Source: Bacillota bacterium (GTDB taxonomy: Bacteria; Bacillota_C; Negativicutes; Sporomusales; Sporomusaceae). Taken from it: a stretch of DNA of 6,272 nucleotides. The position numbers and the translations under genes were made by a program. The notes below the pieces were generated by a model. It did no database searches. It saw only the letters and a program-made list of their open reading frames with translations, and had not been told where the DNA came from. The stretch covers positions 1-6,272 of the forward strand of contig JAEZQV010000374.1 of assembly GCA_023441125.1 (NCBI GenBank). The letters run 5' to 3'. Shown piece by piece: positions 1 through 5,969 of the stretch. Every line of letters begins with the position of its first letter. Within the stretch, counting starts at the first letter, position 1.

Positions 1-945
1 GGCCAGCGGATTGCCGCCATAGGTGCCGCCAATATTGCCGGCGCCCGGCGCATCCATATACCCGGCCTTGCCGGTGACGGCGCTGAGGGGGACACCGGCG
101 GCAATTGATTTGGCGGTCGTCATCAAGTCAGGCTCTACGCCCCAGTTTTCCACCGCAAACATTTTCCCGGTACGGCCAAAGCCGGTCTGTACCTCATCCG
201 CAATCAGCAGAATGCCTTTGCTCTCACAGATGGCTTTGAGTCCCGGCAAAAACTCCGGCGGCGGCACAATGAAACCGCCTTCGCCCTGGACCGGCTCGAT
301 AATCATGGCGGCAATATGCTCGGCATCAATTTCGGCCGTAAAGAACCGTTCAAAGTTTTCCAGACAATGCAGGCCGCAGCCGGGATAGGCGGAGCGGTAA
401 TGACAGCGGTAGCAGTACGCCGAGGGAACCTTATAGACATCCGGGGCCAACGGTCCGAACGCATATTTATAAGGCTTGACCTTACTGGTAAGGCTCATAG
501 TCATAAAGGTGCGCCCGTGAAAAGCACATTCAAAGGCAACAATGCCGGTCCGTTTGGTGGCGTGACGGGCTATTTTTACCGCATTCTCGACGGCTTCGGC
601 GCCGCTGTTGGCGAACATGGTCTTCTTAGCCGATGCTCCCGGGGCGATGGCATTCAGCTTTTCCGCCAGTTCCACATAGGCCTCGTACATGCCAATGGCA
701 AAGAAAGAATGCAGCAGCTTGTCAGCCTGCTTTTGAATGGCCCTGACAACCGGTTCCGGGCAATGCCCCACGTTCAAAACACCGACACCGGCATAGAAAT
801 CCAAAAATTCCCGGCCTTCGACGTCGGTAATTACGGCGCCGCTGGCCTTTTCCACAAACACGCCGGTGGAATTGGCAATCCCGCTGGCCACAGCCATGCT
901 TTTTCTTTGCAGCAGTAATTCTGTCTTGCTTTCTGTTCCATACAT
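1..945 (-). CDS. gabT: 4-aminobutyrate-type aminotransferase (class III, PLP), C-terminus cut by window
   Basis: PLP-dependent class III transaminase that would move the omega-amino group of GABA or a similar amino acid to a keto acid, giving a semialdehyde; cytoplasmic. 315 residues are present and roughly 110 C-terminal residues of a ~425-residue family are missing beyond base 1. Visible landmarks: NSGAEA at 112-117 (cofactor phosphate contact), AFHGRT at 141-146, IIEPVQGEGG at 215-224, IADEVQTGFGRTG at 248-260 with Asp250 for the pyridine nitrogen, TTAKS at 276-280 with Lys279 as the Schiff-base lysine, and GGTYGGNPLA at the cut end. The ATG at 945 has GGGAGG at 955-960 with 9 bases between. 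Residues 178-194 carry four cysteines (C178, C181, C190, C194) where E. coli GabT, as I remember it, has none. It lies downstream of the PucR-type regulator. Taurine, beta-alanine or ornithine-type relatives cannot be excluded, but the motifs read closest to GabT. Confidence 0.88.
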   Translation of the reverse strand, partial: MYGTESKTELLLQRKSMAVASGIANSTGVFVEKASGAVITDVEGREFLDFYAGVGVLNVGHCPEPVVRAIQKQADKLLHSFFAIGMYEAYVELAEKLNAIAPGASAKKTMFANSGAEAVENAVKIARHATKRTGIVAFECAFHGRTFMTMSLTSKVKPYKYAFGPLAPDVYKVPSAYCYRCHYRSAYPGCGLHCLENFERFFTAEIDAEHIAAMIIEPVQGEGGFIVPPPEFLPGLKAICESKGILLIADEVQTGFGRTGKMFAVENWGVEPDLMTTAKSIAAGVPLSAVTGKAGYMDAPGAGNIGGTYGGNPLA

Positions 946-1058
946 TGTAAAAAACCTCCCTAACGTGAAATTGTAAAAAGAAAAACGCCGAATCTATCCT
1001 TGCCGGATATCATTCAGCGCCATTGCTCGCAAGTAACTTAGCTCTTGGTTATGGTTTA

Positions 1059-1087
1059 ATAGTATCACAGACAGGAAGGAGCGTCTA
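1059..1087 (-). promoter_or_regulatory. possible sigma-A promoter for the aminotransferase gene
   Basis: Read on the minus strand, TAGACG (1087-1082) and TACTAT (1064-1059) are 17 bases apart. Each matches the consensus at four of six positions. Transcription would start near 1052, leaving a leader of about 107 bases before the ATG at 945. The match is modest, and this is the best candidate rather than a clear promoter. No -24/-12 (sigma-54) pattern is seen in the gap. Confidence 0.3.
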
Positions 1088-1098
1088 CGTGAGCACTT

Positions 1099-1124
1099 CA
1101 CAACAAGACTACTAATCTTTTGTG
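1099..1124. repeat. imperfect inverted repeat between regulator and aminotransferase genes
   Basis: CACAACAAGA (1099-1108) and TCTTTTGTG (1116-1124) pair over 9 bp with one bulged base around a 7-base loop. It begins 18 bases past the regulator stop codon. No T-run follows on either strand, so it is unlikely to be an efficient intrinsic terminator. Its centre lies about 60 bp upstream of the start site predicted from the weak promoter at 1059-1087, a position that would suit an activator site. Both readings are inference. Confidence 0.35.
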
Positions 1125-1142
1125 CTATATTCACTTCGTCGG

Positions 1143-2378
1143 TTACCCGTCATAAGTAAAAATGTCATTGGCTATTTGTCGGCCGACAATAACCCCCAGC
1201 TGCAGAGTCAGGCGGTCATAGGGATCATCTAAATTTCTGGCGGTGATTTCGGCTATTTTTTTTAAGCGATAATCCAGCGTATTCCGGTGGACAAATAGCC
1301 GTTTGGCCGTTCTGGCCGCATTGCAGTTTTCCTCAAAATACACAAACAGGCTGTTGACCAGATCCATATGCTGTTTCCTGTCGTATTCGTTCAGCGGTTC
1401 AATGACTTCCTGGTAATACAGTGATAATTTGTCAGCGCCGATCTCAAACAGCAGCTTATAGATTCCCAGTTGATCATAGGCATATATCGGGCAGGCAGCG
1501 GTTTTCAAGGCCGCGAAGTTCCGCAGGACTTTAATGGCCTGCAGATAGCTTTTCCGCGCCTCCGGCAAATTCTCAAATTTGCCGCCTAATGCGGCCGTCA
1601 CAGCCAAGCCGGGCATTTCGTCCGCCAGCTTCGCAAAAACGCCTTTTAGGATTGCGGTATTTTGCCGCCCGCCGGTATCGTCACGATCGCACGGCAGCAG
1701 TAACACCACATCATCGCCTAGCAGCATTTGCATGATTTTTGTTCCATATGGCTGCAGACTGTCACGGACAATACTTTCCAGGCGCACTTTCAGCGCCACC
1801 AGCGCCTTTTCGTCTTTCAGCCTTTGCGTCTGCAAAAATTCGGTTAAGCGGCGGGGACTGACAATCGCCACCTGATGCGGTTTTATCAGCTCATAGCCAT
1901 AATAAGCAGCCCGCTGAATCAGCACTTCCGGATCAGCCAGCGGAAACAGGAGCAGTTGTTCCAAAAAATCCTTAATGGAGCGTTCCTCGGTTTGTTTCAT
2001 AACAATATGGCTGCTTATTTCCCGCGTTACCTCAATGAGTTTTACTTCCCAGGGCAGCTCGAAAATAGGGAAGCCGGCCTGTTCGGCCAGACTGATAACC
2101 GCCGGCGGAGTTTCTTTAATATAGGGACCAATATTGATGATCAGTCCGGCCAATTTTTTGCGGATAATGCCCCGGACGATTTCTTTCAGCTTGTCGAGGT
2201 CCCCGTTTAGGCCAATGCCAGTGATGATCAGCAGTTCACCGCCCTGTACCCAGGGGATGACGTCAGGCAAATCAAGAAAGTGCACCCACCGTACCAAGCG
2301 GTCCAGGCCGGACTTGCCGGCGACAATATTCAGTTTGGCTAAGGAAGGCAGGCTGATAATTTCCCGGCAACTGATCAT
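1143..2378 (-). CDS. PucR/CdaR-type transcriptional regulator
   Basis: A 411-residue cytoplasmic DNA-binding regulator. Residues 1-130 read as the PucR N-terminal ligand-sensing domain (VRWVHFLDLPDVIPWVQGGELLIITG at 29-54, broken by position; LPWEVKLIEVTREI at 108-121). Residues ~150-300 match the degenerate GGDEF-like middle domain of the family. Residues ~337-400 form the C-terminal PucR helix-turn-helix, with FEENCNAARTAKRLFVHRNT (348-367) followed by LDYRLKKIAEIT. The ATG at 2378 has GGGAGAAGGA at 2386-2395 with 7 bases between. It lies between the aldehyde dehydrogenase and aminotransferase genes, so control of this locus is the natural inference; PucR-type GabR activates gabTDP in Corynebacterium glutamicum. 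It is shorter than B. subtilis PucR (about 530 residues) but complete in domains. The effector is unknown; GABA, another omega-amino acid or a purine are all possible. Confidence 0.88.
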   Translation of the reverse strand: MISCREIISLPSLAKLNIVAGKSGLDRLVRWVHFLDLPDVIPWVQGGELLIITGIGLNGDLDKLKEIVRGIIRKKLAGLIINIGPYIKETPPAVISLAEQAGFPIFELPWEVKLIEVTREISSHIVMKQTEERSIKDFLEQLLLFPLADPEVLIQRAAYYGYELIKPHQVAIVSPRRLTEFLQTQRLKDEKALVALKVRLESIVRDSLQPYGTKIMQMLLGDDVVLLLPCDRDDTGGRQNTAILKGVFAKLADEMPGLAVTAALGGKFENLPEARKSYLQAIKVLRNFAALKTAACPIYAYDQLGIYKLLFEIGADKLSLYYQEVIEPLNEYDRKQHMDLVNSLFVYFEENCNAARTAKRLFVHRNTLDYRLKKIAEITARNLDDPYDRLTLQLGVIVGRQIANDIFTYDG

Positions 2379-2405
2379 ACGAACATCCTTCTCCCGCTAA
2401 AATAT

Positions 2406-2466
2406 CGTGCTACGAATAAAATACGTACAGGCAAGAGGCCGGTGCAGCGGAAAAAAACCGTGCTAC
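2406..2466. repeat. pair of 8-bp direct repeats upstream of the regulator gene
   Basis: CGTGCTAC occurs at 2406-2413 and again at 2459-2466 (GTAGCACG on the coding strand). The copies are 53 bp apart, close to five helical turns. The shared core GTGCTA also occurs at 1122-1127, upstream of the aminotransferase gene. They could be half-sites for the regulator, but an 8-bp repeat may be chance. Confidence 0.25.
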
Positions 2467-2478
2467 CAACATCTTGCC
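2430..2478 (-). terminator. long interrupted hairpin after the aldehyde dehydrogenase; possible terminator
   Basis: The outer arms GGCAAGA (2430-2436) and TCTTGCC (2472-2478) match perfectly over 7 bp. Inside them, after a 4-base internal loop, GGT, GCA and CGG pair with ACC, TGC and CCG, with single-base bulges, around a run of seven identical bases (A on plus, T on minus). On the minus strand the structure begins 31 bases past the aldehyde dehydrogenase stop and is followed by only a mildly T-rich tail (TATTTTATT). It may be a weak terminator, a processing site, or control for the regulator 50 bases further on. Confidence 0.35.
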
Positions 2479-2509
2479 ACACAGAAAACTCCTATTACCC
2501 TTACCTGGT

Positions 2510-3928
2510 TTAGAATTTAAACACCACTAATTTTTCCTCGGTCATCTCTTTAACGGCATATTGCGGGCCCTCTCTGCCAATACCGCTTTCCTTAATGCCG
2601 CCATAAGGCATGTTGTCTGTCCGGAAGGTCGCGCCGTCATTGACAATAACCCCGCCGGTCTCGATCTTCAGGGCGCATAGCCTGGCAATATCCAGCGAAT
2701 TCGTAAATACACCGGCCTGCAGGCCATAGACGGAATCATTTACATAGCCGATTGCCTCTTCAATGGTGTCGTACGGGATAATCGAAAACACAGGCGCGAA
2801 GGCTTCCAAGCATACCAGCTTCATTGCCGGCTGGATATCAGTCAGAATGGTTGGTTCAAACCAGGCGCCCCGGCAATTTCCGCCTGTTAAAACCTTAGCG
2901 CCCTGCGCCACGGCCTCAGCAAGCCATGCGGCTGTCCGCGCCGCTTCCTCTTCGCTGATCATGGGGCCGATGTCTGTCGCCGGTTCCAACGGATTGCCCA
3001 TGACTAATTTTTCCGTATAAGCGACGGCCTGCTCGCAAAATTGCTGATACACACTGCGGTGTACGTAAACCCGCTGGCAAGAGATGCAGACCTGGCCGGC
3101 ATTGGCAAAAGCGTATTTGGCGCACAGTTCCGCCGTGGCCGTGATATCGGCGTCATGATGAACAATATTGGCGGAATTAGAGCCCAATTCCAGTGCTACC
3201 CGTCTAAAGCCGGCATTCTTTAGTAATGTTTTCCCCACCTCCGGGCTGCCGGTAAAGCTGTAAAAATGTATCCGCGGCTCTGCGGTCAACAGGGTGCCCA
3301 GTTTTGCACCCGATCCTGTCACCAGATTCAGATAACCGTCAGGCAGGCCTGCCGCCGCAAAAATTTCGCACAATAGCACGGCCGACAAAGCGGTGACTGT
3401 GGCCGGTTTGAAGACTACGGCATTCCCGGCCGCCAAAGCGGGGCCGATTTTATGGCAGGCTAAATTAAGCGGGAAATTAAACGGGGTAATGGCGCAGACA
3501 ATCCCTACCGGCAGCCGCATAGTATACGCCAGCCGGTTGCCGCAGCCTGGCGCCCCGGCCAGCGGCACCATTTCCCCGGTGATCCGCTTGGCTTCTTCCG
3601 CTGAAAGAATCAGGGTCTGCTGGGCTCTCGCCACCTCGGCCAAGGCCTCCTTAATGGGTTTGCCCACCTCCTGCGATAAAATGGCCGCCATTTCCTGCTG
3701 CTTCTCCAGAAGAAGCTGACTGGCCTTAAGCAATATGGTGTAGCGCTGATACGGCTCCATTTTTACCGTCTTGAAGGCCTTTTCCGCTGCATCCACGGCA
3801 GCCTTAACCGCCCCTTCATCAGCGACCGACACCAAAGCAATCACTTCGCCGGTGGCCTTGTTGGCAACACTAAGCTTTTCCTCGGTCATTATCCATTCGC
3901 CGTCAATCAGTAACCCACAATTTCTCAC
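2510..3928 (-). CDS. NAD(P)-dependent aldehyde dehydrogenase (succinate-semialdehyde / lactaldehyde type)
   Basis: A 472-residue, non-acylating member of the aldehyde dehydrogenase superfamily; cytoplasmic. Numbered from the GTG start: PFNFP with Asn151, FKPA with Lys174 (cofactor), FTGSPEVG at 225-232, general base Glu247 in LELGS, catalytic Cys281 in GQVCIS, EAFAPV with Glu375, and PYGGIKESGIGREG at 441-454. LELGS and EAFAPV, rather than LELGG and EVFGPV, point to the branch with lactaldehyde and phosphonoacetaldehyde dehydrogenases and many SSADH-like Firmicute proteins. Next to a GabT-like gene, a semialdehyde from an omega-amino acid is the likely substrate, by inference. Cys284 lies three residues after the catalytic cysteine. 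The GTG at 3928 is chosen because AAAGGAGG lies 10 bases before it and LLIDGEW, the usual N-terminal motif, follows at once. An in-frame ATG at 4024 would add 32 residues that look unlike protein and would start inside a terminator loop. Confidence 0.87.
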   Translation of the reverse strand: MRNCGLLIDGEWIMTEEKLSVANKATGEVIALVSVADEGAVKAAVDAAEKAFKTVKMEPYQRYTILLKASQLLLEKQQEMAAILSQEVGKPIKEALAEVARAQQTLILSAEEAKRITGEMVPLAGAPGCGNRLAYTMRLPVGIVCAITPFNFPLNLACHKIGPALAAGNAVVFKPATVTALSAVLLCEIFAAAGLPDGYLNLVTGSGAKLGTLLTAEPRIHFYSFTGSPEVGKTLLKNAGFRRVALELGSNSANIVHHDADITATAELCAKYAFANAGQVCISCQRVYVHRSVYQQFCEQAVAYTEKLVMGNPLEPATDIGPMISEEEAARTAAWLAEAVAQGAKVLTGGNCRGAWFEPTILTDIQPAMKLVCLEAFAPVFSIIPYDTIEEAIGYVNDSVYGLQAGVFTNSLDIARLCALKIETGGVIVNDGATFRTDNMPYGGIKESGIGREGPQYAVKEMTEEKLVVFKF

Positions 3929-3938
3929 GTCACTAATG

Positions 3939-3946
3939 CCTCCTTT
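3939..3946 (-). promoter_or_regulatory. ribosome binding site deciding the GTG start of the aldehyde dehydrogenase
   Basis: AAAGGAGG on the minus strand, 10 bases before GTG 3928-3926. It is near-perfectly complementary to the 16S 3' end and much stronger than the GGAG before the in-frame ATG at 4024. It argues that the gene does not begin at that ATG. Confidence 0.8.
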
Positions 3947-3968
3947 ATTTACCCTCTTACTATGCCAC

Positions 3969-3982
3969 CCGCTGCTCAGCGG
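3969..3982 (-). repeat. small GC-rich hairpin in the aldehyde dehydrogenase leader
   Basis: CCGCTG and CAGCGG are inverted repeats separated by two bases; in RNA this would be a 5-bp stem with a four-base loop. It lies between the leader terminator and the ribosome binding site, with no T-run after it. It could compete with or stabilise neighbouring leader structure. No assigned function. Confidence 0.4.
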
Positions 3983-3988
3983 CCAAAC

Positions 3989-4036
3989 AAAAAAAAGACG
4001 GCAAACCGCACATAATGTATGCATGATTTTGCGTCT
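3989..4036 (-). terminator. intrinsic terminator (attenuator) in the aldehyde dehydrogenase leader
   Basis: On the minus strand the arm AGACGCAAA (4036-4028) pairs with TTTGCCGTCT (4005-3996) over 9 bp with one bulged C, and is followed directly by at least seven T (3995-3989). The loop can form an inner GCATA/TGTGC helix. It sits about 35 bases after the predicted transcription start and 60 bases before the GTG codon, so it would end transcripts before the gene unless overridden. The transporter operon already has a separate terminator upstream of this promoter, so this one is well placed for attenuation. Confidence 0.7.
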
Positions 4037-4076
4037 CCATTGACTCTACCACCAAATTCCACTTACTTTTTTGTTT

Positions 4077-4105
4077 AGTATAACAAACTACCCAATACCC
4101 GTCAA
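4077..4105 (-). promoter_or_regulatory. sigma-A promoter of the aldehyde dehydrogenase gene
   Basis: On the minus strand, TTGACG (4105-4100) and TATACT (4082-4077) each match consensus at five of six positions, with the optimal 17-base spacer. The predicted start is near 4070, giving a leader of about 142 bases. It is the clearest promoter in the window and separates the aldehyde dehydrogenase from the transporter operon. Confidence 0.8.
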
Positions 4106-4111
4106 TCGAAA

Positions 4112-4139
4112 TTCATTGTTAGTTATTCCTAAAATTGAA
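4112..4139. promoter_or_regulatory. 28-bp dyad next to the -35 box, candidate operator
   Basis: The arrangement TTCA-N3-TTAG-N6-CTAA-N3-TGAA is symmetric over 28 bp. It ends 7 bp upstream of the -35 box, and its centre is about 56 bp upstream of the predicted start site. That position suits an activator, such as the PucR-type regulator encoded two genes downstream. The sequence is AT-rich, so part of the symmetry may be chance. Confidence 0.4.
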
Positions 4140-4162
4140 GCCTTATTTTATGCATTTACTAT

Positions 4163-4219
4163 AAAAAAATATTTCCCGGAAATCCCGGCAGTATTCACAT
4201 TATCTCAGCGAATACTGCC
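4163..4219 (-). terminator. terminator of the ABC transporter operon
   Basis: On the minus strand, a perfect 10-bp inverted repeat (GGCAGTATTC at 4219-4210 read as its complement, GAATACTGCC at 4196-4187) with a 13-base loop begins 33 bases past the binding protein stop. A second short hairpin, ATTTC-CGG-GAAAT (4183-4171), follows and leads into seven T (4169-4163). The two-hairpin layout is unusual but the T-run placement supports termination here. Confidence 0.7.
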
Positions 4220-4252
4220 AGCATGCCAGGAAAGAGCCGTTAAGGGCCAGTG

Positions 4253-5140
4253 TTATTTTACGTTCTTGGTTGTTCCGTCTTCAACAGCTACAAAATAATC
4301 CTGGTTCAAACCATATTGCTGTAAAATATTCAGCAAAGTGCCGTCTTTCTTCATATCATTTAAGGCTTTATTCACTTCCGCGAGAAATTCCTTATCTTCG
4401 AAACGTAGGGCAGCGCCAATTTTGCCGGCTGCTTCCGCCTCATAGGGGCTCAGAATGCGCAGGCTCAGGCTGGAATCCTGTTTTAAGGTGTAGCCGGCCA
4501 CAATACCGTCGGTTACACAGGCATCGATTTTGCCGGTATTGACAGCCATCATCAGTTCGGCCTGGCTGCCAAAGATTTTAATTTCTTTTACTTTGCCTTC
4601 CGCTGCCCATTTTTGCGCTACCTCGAGAAAAGCAGTGCCTTTTTGACCACCGAGTACCTTATCTTTTAAATCATTCTTGCTCTGAATACTGGCATCTTTT
4701 TTAACAACAACGGCTTCGCCCTCTTTGTACCAAACATCGGTAAACAGCGCTTTTTCCAGTCGTTCGGCTTTGATGTACATGCCGTCTGTTACCATATCGA
4801 TCGTACCGTTATTTAATTCAATCAAAAGGTTTTCAAACGGGATCTGCTTCATTTCTACCTTATTAATGCCCAGCCGTTTGGCAACTTCCTTGATAATAAC
4901 CGAATCAATGCCGGAGAATTGATTGTTGGTGGCATCAATATAGGCAAACGGAGCGTCATTGGATGAGCCAACTACCAGGACTCCTTTCTCCCGTAAAGCG
5001 TTTAGCTTGGCACTGGCATTCGGATCTTTTTTGGTTACGGCTTTTTCGGCCGGGGCGGAAGAACTGCAGCCGGTCAGCAGCAGGGCCACCGTAAACAGCA
5101 GCAGTGCTAACAACGTAATACCTTTACATATTTTTCTCAT
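4253..5140 (-). CDS. polar amino acid ABC transporter substrate-binding lipoprotein (family 3)
   Basis: A 295-residue extracytoplasmic solute-binding protein that captures an amino acid and delivers it to the permease. Numbered from the chosen start: a signal peptide with basic start (MRKICKG) and hydrophobic core, then lipobox LLTGC with lipidated Cys25, a Ser/Ala/Lys linker, and the two-lobed family 3 fold from about residue 50. VLVVGSSNDAPFAYID and FSGIDSVIIKEVAKRLG are the usual first-lobe signatures. In TDGMYIKAER (118-127) the Arg is the residue that normally grips the ligand carboxylate. GMYI-x3-R also occurs in ectoine-type EhuB proteins, but an ectoine ligand is not shown. ATG 5140 is preferred because GGAGAGG lies 9 bases before it; an in-frame ATG at 5149 directly abuts that site. 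It follows the permease gene by 127 bases with no clear promoter or terminator in the gap, so it is probably co-transcribed. Confidence 0.88.
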   Translation of the reverse strand: MRKICKGITLLALLLFTVALLLTGCSSSAPAEKAVTKKDPNASAKLNALREKGVLVVGSSNDAPFAYIDATNNQFSGIDSVIIKEVAKRLGINKVEMKQIPFENLLIELNNGTIDMVTDGMYIKAERLEKALFTDVWYKEGEAVVVKKDASIQSKNDLKDKVLGGQKGTAFLEVAQKWAAEGKVKEIKIFGSQAELMMAVNTGKIDACVTDGIVAGYTLKQDSSLSLRILSPYEAEAAGKIGAALRFEDKEFLAEVNKALNDMKKDGTLLNILQQYGLNQDYFVAVEDGTTKNVK

Positions 5141-5149
5141 AATTACCAT

Positions 5150-5158
5150 CCTCTCCTT
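5150..5158 (-). promoter_or_regulatory. ribosome binding site deciding the start of the binding protein
   Basis: AAGGAGAGG on the minus strand touches the ATG at 5149 with no spacer, but lies 9 bases before the ATG at 5140. This favours the shorter protein starting MRKICKG, which also gives a typical lipoprotein signal peptide. Confidence 0.65.
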
Positions 5159-5267
5159 TTTACCCGCAAATTACTATGTGATAGCAAATCTTTTTATTTT
5201 TGGTGATACTCAACCACCCCTTCTTGTTTACTGACCTATATTAAGAGCGGTATAACTTGATTAAACA

Positions 5268-5957
5268 TTAGTTTTTCAGGCGATTTTCCATTAATTTAAC
5301 GAGGTAGGACAACGGCACGCTGATGATGAGATAGGCTATCGCCAAAAAGGTATAGGACTCAATCGTCAAAAAGGTTTGCGAGGCAAAGGTCTGTGTGCGC
5401 AGCAACAGCTCGTTGACCGCAACATAGGCTAGGAGCGACGTGTCTTTGACCATCATCACCAGATAGTTTCCCAGCGACGGTATAATACTGCGCAAAGCCT
5501 GCGGCATAACAATGCGGAATAATGCCTGATATTTGCCAAAGCCCAACGCCAACGCCGCTTCGGTCTGCCCGTGGTCGATGGCTAGTATCGAAGCTCTGAT
5601 TACTTCCGACATATAGCAGCCGTAGTTGATGCCCAGTCCCAGTATGCCGGCCGTCAGCGACGCAATCTGCACATCGGTTTTATAGCCAAGCAAACCGGCA
5701 ATCAGGTTAATCTGCAGCGGCACTACATAATAAATATATACCAGCTGCACCAGCAGCGGGGTGCCGCGAATCAACTCTAAAAAAAGATATAAAGTCCCTT
5801 TAATTATCCGGATGTTGGACAGCCGACCAATGGCAATAATCATTCCTATCAGTGTTGCCAGCATAAAACCAAAAATCGTAGCCTGCACGACAACACTGAA
5901 CCCTTGTAAAAGAGAAGGAATTAATAATGTGGCTGCTTTGGAAAAGTTTAGTATCAT
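5268..5957 (-). CDS. polar amino acid ABC transporter permease (His/Glu/Gln/Arg type)
   Basis: A 229-residue inner-membrane permease, the usual length for this family; it probably forms a homodimer, as only one permease gene is seen here. Hydrophobic segments lie at about 15-45, 54-80, 97-123, 160-182 and 202-222. RGTPLLVQ at 64-71 is typical of the amino acid permeases. The cytoplasmic EAA loop, EAALALGFGKYQALFRIVMP (133-152), contacts the ATPase. The ATG at 5957 has AGGAGGG at 5964-5970 with 6 bases between. That ribosome binding site touches the stop codon of the ATPase gene, so the two are likely translationally coupled and form one operon. The substrate cannot be told from the permease; glutamine, basic amino acid or omega-amino acid import are all possible. 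Confidence 0.9.
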   Translation of the reverse strand: MILNFSKAATLLIPSLLQGFSVVVQATIFGFMLATLIGMIIAIGRLSNIRIIKGTLYLFLELIRGTPLLVQLVYIYYVVPLQINLIAGLLGYKTDVQIASLTAGILGLGINYGCYMSEVIRASILAIDHGQTEAALALGFGKYQALFRIVMPQALRSIIPSLGNYLVMMVKDTSLLAYVAVNELLLRTQTFASQTFLTIESYTFLAIAYLIISVPLSYLVKLMENRLKN

Positions 5958-5969
5958 TATTTTCCCTCC

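Noticed and set aside
23..918. Long open frames on the plus strand opposite the aminotransferase gene
   Set aside because: They mirror a gene with clear GabT motifs on the minus strand, and their translations are low-complexity, Gly/Pro/Ser-rich and unlike any family I know.
946..1142. Sigma-54 promoter upstream of the aminotransferase, as in some Bacillus gab clusters
   Set aside because: No GG-N10-GC core in a TGGCAC-N5-TTGC context is visible on the minus strand, and the nearby regulator is PucR-type rather than an AAA+ enhancer-binding protein.
1579..2400. Plus-strand open frames opposite the regulator gene
   Set aside because: The minus-strand frame has full PucR domains and a good ribosome binding site; the opposite frames show no domain and overlap one another.
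3939..4070. T-box or known riboswitch in the aldehyde dehydrogenase leader
   Set aside because: GCGGGTGGCA near 3964-3974 loosely recalls a T-box sequence, but it lies after the terminator rather than before it, and no specifier loop or other known riboswitch core is visible.
5150..5267. Separate promoter or terminator between permease and binding protein genes
   Set aside because: Only a 5-bp GGTGG/TCACC stem (5202-5218) is present, followed on the minus strand by A-rich rather than T-rich sequence, and no -35/-10 pair with good spacing was found.
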